Positions 15,853-19,429 of a stretch of DNA of 19,429 nucleotides are shown one piece after another (position 1 is the first letter of the stretch; each line of letters starts with the position of its first letter). Source of the stretch: CAIJNA01 sp964516815 (GTDB lineage: Bacteria > Campylobacterota > Campylobacteria > Campylobacterales > Arcobacteraceae); contig CAZEXK010000026.1 of NCBI GenBank assembly GCA_964516815.1, positions 1-19,429 of the forward strand. The letters run 5' to 3'. Under the pieces are notes generated by a model. The model searched no databases. It was not told the DNA's origin and worked only from the letters and a program-made list of their open reading frames with translations. Made by a program: the position numbers and the translations under genes.

Positions 15853-16518
15853 ATGAATAAAAAAGCAATATGCATATTATCTGGTGGTATGGATTCTACA
15901 TTATCTTCTTATCTTGCAAAAGAAGAAGGATATGATTTAATAAGTGTGCATTTTAATTATGGTCAAAGAACCCAACAAAAAGAACTTCAAGCATTTAGAG
16001 ATATATCAGATAAGTTAGGTGTAATACAAAAATACGAAATTGATATTCCTTTTTTTTCAAATATTGGTGCAAACGCTCTAACAGATACAAATATTGATGT
16101 ACCAACTTCAGGTCTACAAGAGGGTATCCCTATTACTTATGTACCATTTAGAAATGGTATTTTTTTAAGTATTGCTACTGCAATTGCTGAAAAAGAAAAA
16201 GCTCAAGTTTTATTTATAGGTGTAGTGCAAGAAGATTCAAGTGGCTATCCTGATTGCAGTGATGATTTTATAAATACAATGCAAATTGCTATGAACGTAG
16301 GAACAGCTCCTCAAACATCATTACTTATAAAAACTCCGCTAATACATTTAAGTAAAGAACAAATAGTTAAAAAATCTTTACAATTAAATGTACCATTAGA
16401 ACTTACATGGTCTTGTTATAAAAATGAAACAAAAGCATGTGGACTTTGTGATTCCTGCAGATTAAGATTAAATGGTTTTAAATTGGCAAATACTAAAGAT
16501 AAAATTGATTATATTTAA
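15853..16518 (+). CDS. queC: 7-cyano-7-deazaguanine synthase
   Basis: A 221-residue ATP-dependent enzyme that converts 7-carboxy-7-deazaguanine to preQ0 in queuosine biosynthesis. The PP-loop ATP-binding motif SGGMDST is at residues 10-16, near the N-terminus as expected. The zinc site is formed by Cys188, Cys196, Cys199 and Cys202 (C-x7-C-x2-C-x2-C) in the tail, and VPFRNGIFLSIA (97-108) is the conserved central segment. Length and motifs are complete. TTAGGAT lies seven bases before the ATG as Shine-Dalgarno. It is isolated by the petC terminator on its left, and its stop codon overlaps that of the convergent LysE-family gene by four bases. No other queuosine genes are in the window. Confidence 0.95.
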   Translation: MNKKAICILSGGMDSTLSSYLAKEEGYDLISVHFNYGQRTQQKELQAFRDISDKLGVIQKYEIDIPFFSNIGANALTDTNIDVPTSGLQEGIPITYVPFRNGIFLSIATAIAEKEKAQVLFIGVVQEDSSGYPDCSDDFINTMQIAMNVGTAPQTSLLIKTPLIHLSKEQIVKKSLQLNVPLELTWSCYKNETKACGLCDSCRLRLNGFKLANTKDKIDYI

Positions 16519-16835
16519 TTCATAATCAATATAATAGAAGTAATAATTAATGCTAAACCAGATATTACATTAAATACTTTTATCTTACTTTGATTCAATA
16601 CCTTACCAATTGTATTTTTTGATATGTATGCATACACATGCAATGAAATAAAAGATANNNNNNNNNNNNNNNNNNNNNNNNNNNNNNNNNNNNNNNNNNN
16701 NNNNNNNNNNNNNNNNNNNNNNNNNNNNNNNNNNNNNNNNNNNNNNNNNNNNNNNNNTAAAAATACAGCTAAGCCTGGTGAAATGACATAAAAAAAAGAT
16801 ACACTAACATATAATAAATATGAATTTAAATCCAT
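16515..16835 (-). CDS. LysE-family exporter interrupted by assembly gap
   Basis: The visible ends fit a LysE/RhtB-type amino-acid exporter. The N-terminus MDLNSYLLYVSVSFFYVISP includes the P-G that closes helix 1 in this family, and the C-terminus KVFNVISGLALIITSIILI matches the usual last helix. The middle is hidden by 100 N, so the true length and intactness are unknown. Only about 72 residues are visible of the ~200 expected, so the real missing DNA is probably nearer 0.4 kb than 100 bases, and the frame through the Ns is arbitrary. A good Shine-Dalgarno GAGGAG precedes the ATG. It follows the histidine kinase by 35 bases on the same strand and may belong to that operon. It is unlike the lysE remnant at 8806-9108, so not an obvious duplicate. 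Confidence 0.65.
   Translation of the reverse strand: MDLNSYLLYVSVSFFYVISPGLAVFLXXXXXXXXXXXXXXXXXXXXXXXXXXXXXXXXXXSFISLHVYAYISKNTIGKVLNQSKIKVFNVISGLALIITSIILIMN
16658..16757. other. Assembly gap of exactly 100 N
   Basis: Exactly 100 undetermined bases, the conventional placeholder for a gap of unknown size. It lies inside the LysE-family gene, so neither that gene's length nor the distance between queC and the histidine kinase gene is reliable. Confidence 0.97.
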
Positions 16836-16870
16836 ACTACTCCTCTACTTATATTAAAAATTTAATGATA

Positions 16871-18112
16871 TTATATCTTATTTATTGAAGGTTTTATTAT
16901 AAAACAATTCATCTCATCTTTGTATTCATATGTTATATTATAATTATTTGCATCTAATATATGTTTTGATATATACAAGCCAAGTCCAAAACTACTATCT
17001 GATTTATTATTATTTTCTTTGAAAAAAGCTTGAAAATAATTTTCTAAAGGAAATTTTAATTTTTCACCTTTATTTTTAAATATTAAATCATTGTTATCAT
17101 TTTGTATTATTACTTTTTGATTACTAGAATACTTCATAGCATTATCTATTAAATTTTTTATTGCAATTGAAAAAAGTTTAAAATCAACATTTAATTTTTT
17201 ATTATTTATATCAATAATCACATTTTTTTCATTGCACATAAGCATATCAATAGCATTATCTATAATATCAATTAAAAAATATTCTTTTATATTTATAGAA
17301 TGTTTTGTGTGTATAATTTCTTCTACAAATGCAAATTCATTTATAAGTGATTCTAAACGATAAAATACATTTTTCATTTTTTCATTATTATTATCATTTA
17401 ATTCTAAATGAGTTAATAATTTTCCTTTTGTTATGGGAGTTTTTAGTTCATGCATAATATTTCTCATAAATACATCTCGAGCATCTTTAGTATTTTTTAA
17501 TATTTTAACAGTCTTATCAAATTCATTAGCAAGTAAAGATATCTCATCTTTTTTATTTGTAGCACAATCTATATCAAAATTTTCATTAGCTAATTCTTGC
17601 ATTTTACTTTGTAAAGTTTTTATGGCTTTTAGTTTTTTAATTGTAATAAAATACATAAATCCAAAAGTAAGAAATATTATTAAAAATATAAATGGTTTTT
17701 TAGCTACTTTATCGTGATGTTCATTATTATCAAACAATAAAATTTTATAGTGTTTGTTTATAATAAAAATTAGGCTTCTACGTTTATATTTATAATATTT
17801 TATTGTTGTATGTTTTGTTTTTGTTGTATACTGATGTATTGCATCATCATCAAAAAATATTTCATCTATTCTATCTTCATTCGTTATTAGCTCATAATTC
17901 ATATTTGTAAGACTTTGTTTTAAATTCTCATTTATGCCATTTCGTCTTATTTCTCTTAGTACAAGTATGCTTATATTGTTATTTTCTCTTTTTAATATAC
18001 GGTTTTCTTTAGTATCATTTATTTTTAATATTAGTCCAAAAGACATTAGTATAAAAAATAATGCTATTAAAAAAGTGACTGTTATAGTAAAAAATATTGA
18101 ATTTTTATTCAT
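16871..18112 (-). CDS. ArsS-family sensor histidine kinase
   Basis: A 413-residue membrane histidine kinase. Order: helix 1 (about 7-30), a periplasmic sensor of about 105 residues rich in basic and acidic side chains, helix 2 (about 139-158), HAMP linker, then the dimerisation domain with the phospho-accepting His221 in IMHELKTPITKGKLL. The N-box is NLIDNAMKYS (320-329) and the G2 box is FGLGL (375-379). A normal G1 box (D-x-G-x-G) is missing; the segment reads IFKNKGEKLKFP. H. pylori ArsS (HP0165), as I recall it, shows the same pattern and near-identical blocks in the H-box and in the F-x-L-F-S-I-A-x-K-N-x-I-D-N-A segment, hence the family call. ArsS senses acid in H. pylori; the signal here is unknown, since the sensor domain differs. 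Its ATG overlaps the regulator stop as ATGA, showing coupling. Confidence 0.9.
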   Translation of the reverse strand: MNKNSIFFTITVTFLIALFFILMSFGLILKINDTKENRILKRENNNISILVLREIRRNGINENLKQSLTNMNYELITNEDRIDEIFFDDDAIHQYTTKTKHTTIKYYKYKRRSLIFIINKHYKILLFDNNEHHDKVAKKPFIFLIIFLTFGFMYFITIKKLKAIKTLQSKMQELANENFDIDCATNKKDEISLLANEFDKTVKILKNTKDARDVFMRNIMHELKTPITKGKLLTHLELNDNNNEKMKNVFYRLESLINEFAFVEEIIHTKHSINIKEYFLIDIIDNAIDMLMCNEKNVIIDINNKKLNVDFKLFSIAIKNLIDNAMKYSSNQKVIIQNDNNDLIFKNKGEKLKFPLENYFQAFFKENNNKSDSSFGLGLYISKHILDANNYNITYEYKDEMNCFIIKPSINKI

Positions 18113-18789
18113 GATACTAATTTATAACCCATTGCTCTAATTGTGATAAAATATTGAGGTTTTTTGGGATTTTCTTCTATTTTTGTTCTTATTCTATTTA
18201 TTATAACTGCAATACTTCCAGTATCTTGATCATTTGATGAAAAATCACAATTATCTAATATATCATATCTAGAAACTATAAAATTTTTTCTTTTACACAT
18301 AAGTGACATTATTTCAAACTCAGCTTTTGTAAATTTTATATAAATACCATTTTTTCTTATTTCGTTTTTCTGTTCATCCAACACAAAAATTTCACTTTTT
18401 ATATCTTGGCTTTCACTTTCAATTGTTTTATTGTATCTTCTAAGTATTGTTTTGATTCTTACTTCAAGTTCTCTTGGGTCATATGGTTTTGGCAAGTAAT
18501 CATCAGCACCAATTTCAAGTGCAGTAACTTTATCAGTAATATCACTTCTAGCACTAGAAATAATAATAGGTGTTTTATAATCTTTTACTAATTGCTTACA
18601 AACCTCTAAACCATCAATACCTGGTAATGTAAGGTCTAATATAATTAAATCATACACATTACTACGAAGCTTAGACAAAGCCATAAAAGGGTCTTCATAG
18701 TTTGTCAAGCTTATGTTAAACTTTAATAAATACTCTTTTAATATTAACGCTAAATCAGTATCGTCTTCTATCATTGCAATTTTTATCAA
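18109..18789 (-). CDS. OmpR/PhoB-family response regulator, ArsR-like
   Basis: A 226-residue DNA-binding regulator. The receiver domain (about 1-115) has the acidic pocket Glu8-Asp9-Asp10, phospho-acceptor Asp52 in LIILDLTLPG, Ser79 in IIISSARSD and Lys101 in YLPKPYDP. The C-terminal winged helix (about 130-225) ends in RAMGYKLVS, with the recognition-helix stretch TGSIAVIINRIRTKIEENP. It resembles H. pylori HP0166 (ArsR of ArsRS, unrelated to arsenic ArsR). The start is TTG at 18789, with AAGGA six bases before it. The first in-frame ATG is residue 6, which would remove strand beta-1, so TTG is preferred. The kinase gene overlaps its stop by four bases, and the CpxP-like gene ends 13 bases before its start. 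Confidence 0.93.
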   Translation of the reverse strand: MIKIAMIEDDTDLALILKEYLLKFNISLTNYEDPFMALSKLRSNVYDLIILDLTLPGIDGLEVCKQLVKDYKTPIIISSARSDITDKVTALEIGADDYLPKPYDPRELEVRIKTILRRYNKTIESESQDIKSEIFVLDEQKNEIRKNGIYIKFTKAEFEIMSLMCKRKNFIVSRYDILDNCDFSSNDQDTGSIAVIINRIRTKIEENPKKPQYFITIRAMGYKLVS

Positions 18790-18802
18790 ATCAATTCCTT
18801 AC

Positions 18803-19243
18803 TTAATTATTTTTTGTTTTTCTCTCATCCAATAATTTTTTTAGTTTTTCTTTTTGTATATCAGTTAATATACTATATGATTTAGAAATCATATCTGCCT
18901 TTTTTTCAATTTTACCATATTTATTGTCTTTTATGATACTAATAAATTTATTTTTATCAAATGAACTAGCTGTAAATGCATCAGCAATATTTGTCATATC
19001 ACTATGATTATTTTTTAAAATACCTTGTATTTCTTTTTTTTGTTCATCTGTGATATCTAATTGTTTTATTATTTTTTTAAAACCATGTTCTCTTTTATAG
19101 CCATGTTCACTTGAAGAACTATGAAAATTAGAAAAAAATGATTTACCACCACAAGAATTATGATTTGCATCACCTGCTATTAATGTAACTGTTAAAAGAG
19201 TAGACACTCCAAGACCTAATAATATTTTATTTGTTTTATTCAT
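18803..19243 (-). CDS. Spy/CpxP-family periplasmic protein
   Basis: A 146-residue exported protein. Residues 1-24 form a signal peptide (lysines, then the hydrophobic LLGLGVSTLLTVTLIAG); there is no lipobox. After a Ser/His/Gly-rich segment with one Cys (about 25-55) come amphipathic helices bearing two LTxxQ-type motifs, ITDEQKKEI near residue 64 and LTDIQKEKL near residue 127, the mark of the Spy/CpxP family. E. coli CpxP binds misfolded periplasmic proteins and represses the CpxA kinase, and Spy is a chaperone. Its place as first gene before the response regulator and kinase suggests a similar accessory or feedback role, which is inference. The ATG has AAGGA at about six to ten bases upstream. 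Confidence 0.85.
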   Translation of the reverse strand: MNKTNKILLGLGVSTLLTVTLIAGDANHNSCGGKSFFSNFHSSSSEHGYKREHGFKKIIKQLDITDEQKKEIQGILKNNHSDMTNIADAFTASSFDKNKFISIIKDNKYGKIEKKADMISKSYSILTDIQKEKLKKLLDERKTKNN

Positions 19244-19273
19244 ATTGAATTCCTTTTATTTTTAATTGGAATA

Positions 19274-19279
19274 ATTATA
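19274..19279 (-). promoter_or_regulatory. Candidate -10 element for cpxP-like operon
   Basis: On the minus strand a perfect TATAAT lies about 30 bases before the CpxP-like start codon. The position where a -35 should be has no good match, which suits a promoter needing an activator. Just upstream lie a palindrome and a direct repeat, described separately. Confidence 0.5.
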
Positions 19280-19280
19280 T

Positions 19281-19298
19281 AGCATTAAGATTAATGCT
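19281..19298. repeat. Palindrome in cpxP-like promoter spacer
   Basis: AGCATTAA (19281-19288), two-base centre GA, then the perfect complement TTAATGCT (19291-19298). It falls directly upstream of the candidate -10, in the promoter spacer, so a bound protein would block or reshape the promoter. Confidence 0.5.
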
Positions 19299-19307
19299 TT
19301 TTAAACA

Positions 19308-19328
19308 AAATATTAACGAAATATTAAC
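19308..19328 (-). promoter_or_regulatory. 11-bp-period direct repeat, candidate regulator box
   Basis: AAATATTAAC occurs at 19308-19317 and again at 19319-19328, an 11-base step. OmpR/PhoB-family regulators usually bind head-to-tail repeats one helical turn apart, and the gene downstream leads to such a regulator. The repeat centre is about 40-45 bases upstream of the candidate -10, suitable for activation. The binding assignment is inference. Confidence 0.45.
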
Positions 19329-19333
19329 AATAG

Positions 19334-19349
19334 AAAAGTAATTACTTTT
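19334..19349. repeat. Perfect 16-bp palindrome upstream of cpxP-like operon
   Basis: AAAAGTAATTACTTTT, fully self-complementary, lies six bases beyond the direct repeat. It might be another regulator site or belong to an unseen neighbour to the right. The rest of the stretch to the window end has a short GGGG-TCT-CCCC hairpin at 19368-19378, unusual in this AT-rich DNA, and no gene. Confidence 0.4.
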
Positions 19350-19429
19350 GATTTAATGAAAAATTCAGGGGTCTCCCCCTTTATAAAAAATTATTTTCCA
19401 TAATTTACTAAATAAAAATCAACTATTTT

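Noticed and set aside
19367..19380. GGGG-TCT-CCCC element as a terminator
   Set aside because: The stem is only four strong pairs and is followed by TTTATAAAAA instead of a clean T-run. The gene it might serve lies outside the window.

Overview
The window looks like a chromosomal segment of an AT-rich Campylobacterota species, most likely from the Arcobacter group. The taxonomic call is inference from four things seen here. The order is trxA-trxB-dapB-purF. petABC encodes a di-heme cytochrome c1-type subunit. The two-component pair closely resembles Helicobacter pylori ArsRS (HP0166/HP0165). NhaA carries the long hydrophilic insertion known from H. pylori NhaA. Base composition and codon use are uniformly AT-rich, and I see no phage, IS element, CRISPR array or tRNA. 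One run of exactly 100 N shows that this is a draft assembly.

Layout. Positions 1-2870 (+): an EamA/DMT transporter, Na+/H+ antiporter nhaA, and ribonuclease HII rnhB, which abuts nhaA and has no canonical start codon. Positions 2872-6823 (-): a tight alaS - yeiH-like exporter - yqaA/DedA-like operon. Positions 6968-9108: a transporter patch in poor condition. It holds an AEC permease whose only plausible start is ATA, an MFS permease lacking its N-terminal third and carrying a one-base frameshift, and a shrunken, frameshifted LysE/RhtB remnant. Positions 9248-12764 (+): trxA, terminator, trxB, dapB and purF, all healthy. Positions 13012-15743 (+): petABC (cytochrome bc1), with a tandem repeat before its promoter and a strong terminator after it. 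Positions 15853-16518 (+): queC. Positions 16515-19243 (-): a likely operon read from the right, encoding a periplasmic Spy/CpxP-like protein, an OmpR-family regulator, an ArsS-family histidine kinase and a LysE-family exporter broken by the assembly gap.

How the genes work together. TrxA and TrxB form the thioredoxin reducing system. PetABC passes electrons from quinol to cytochrome c. DapB (lysine/cell wall), PurF (purines), QueC (queuosine), AlaS and RnhB are housekeeping functions. The CpxP-like protein plus the ArsRS-like pair looks like an envelope or periplasmic stress circuit. The region before its first gene has an 11-bp-period direct repeat and two perfect palindromes, which are candidate regulator sites.

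I found no clearly new system. The most notable signals are two genes whose conserved N-termini lie upstream of the first ATG/GTG/TTG (rnhB with ATC, AEC permease with ATA), the decaying transporter patch, and repeat structures at the petA, trxB and cpxP-like promoters. Sequencing or consensus error must be excluded first for the start-codon and frameshift observations.
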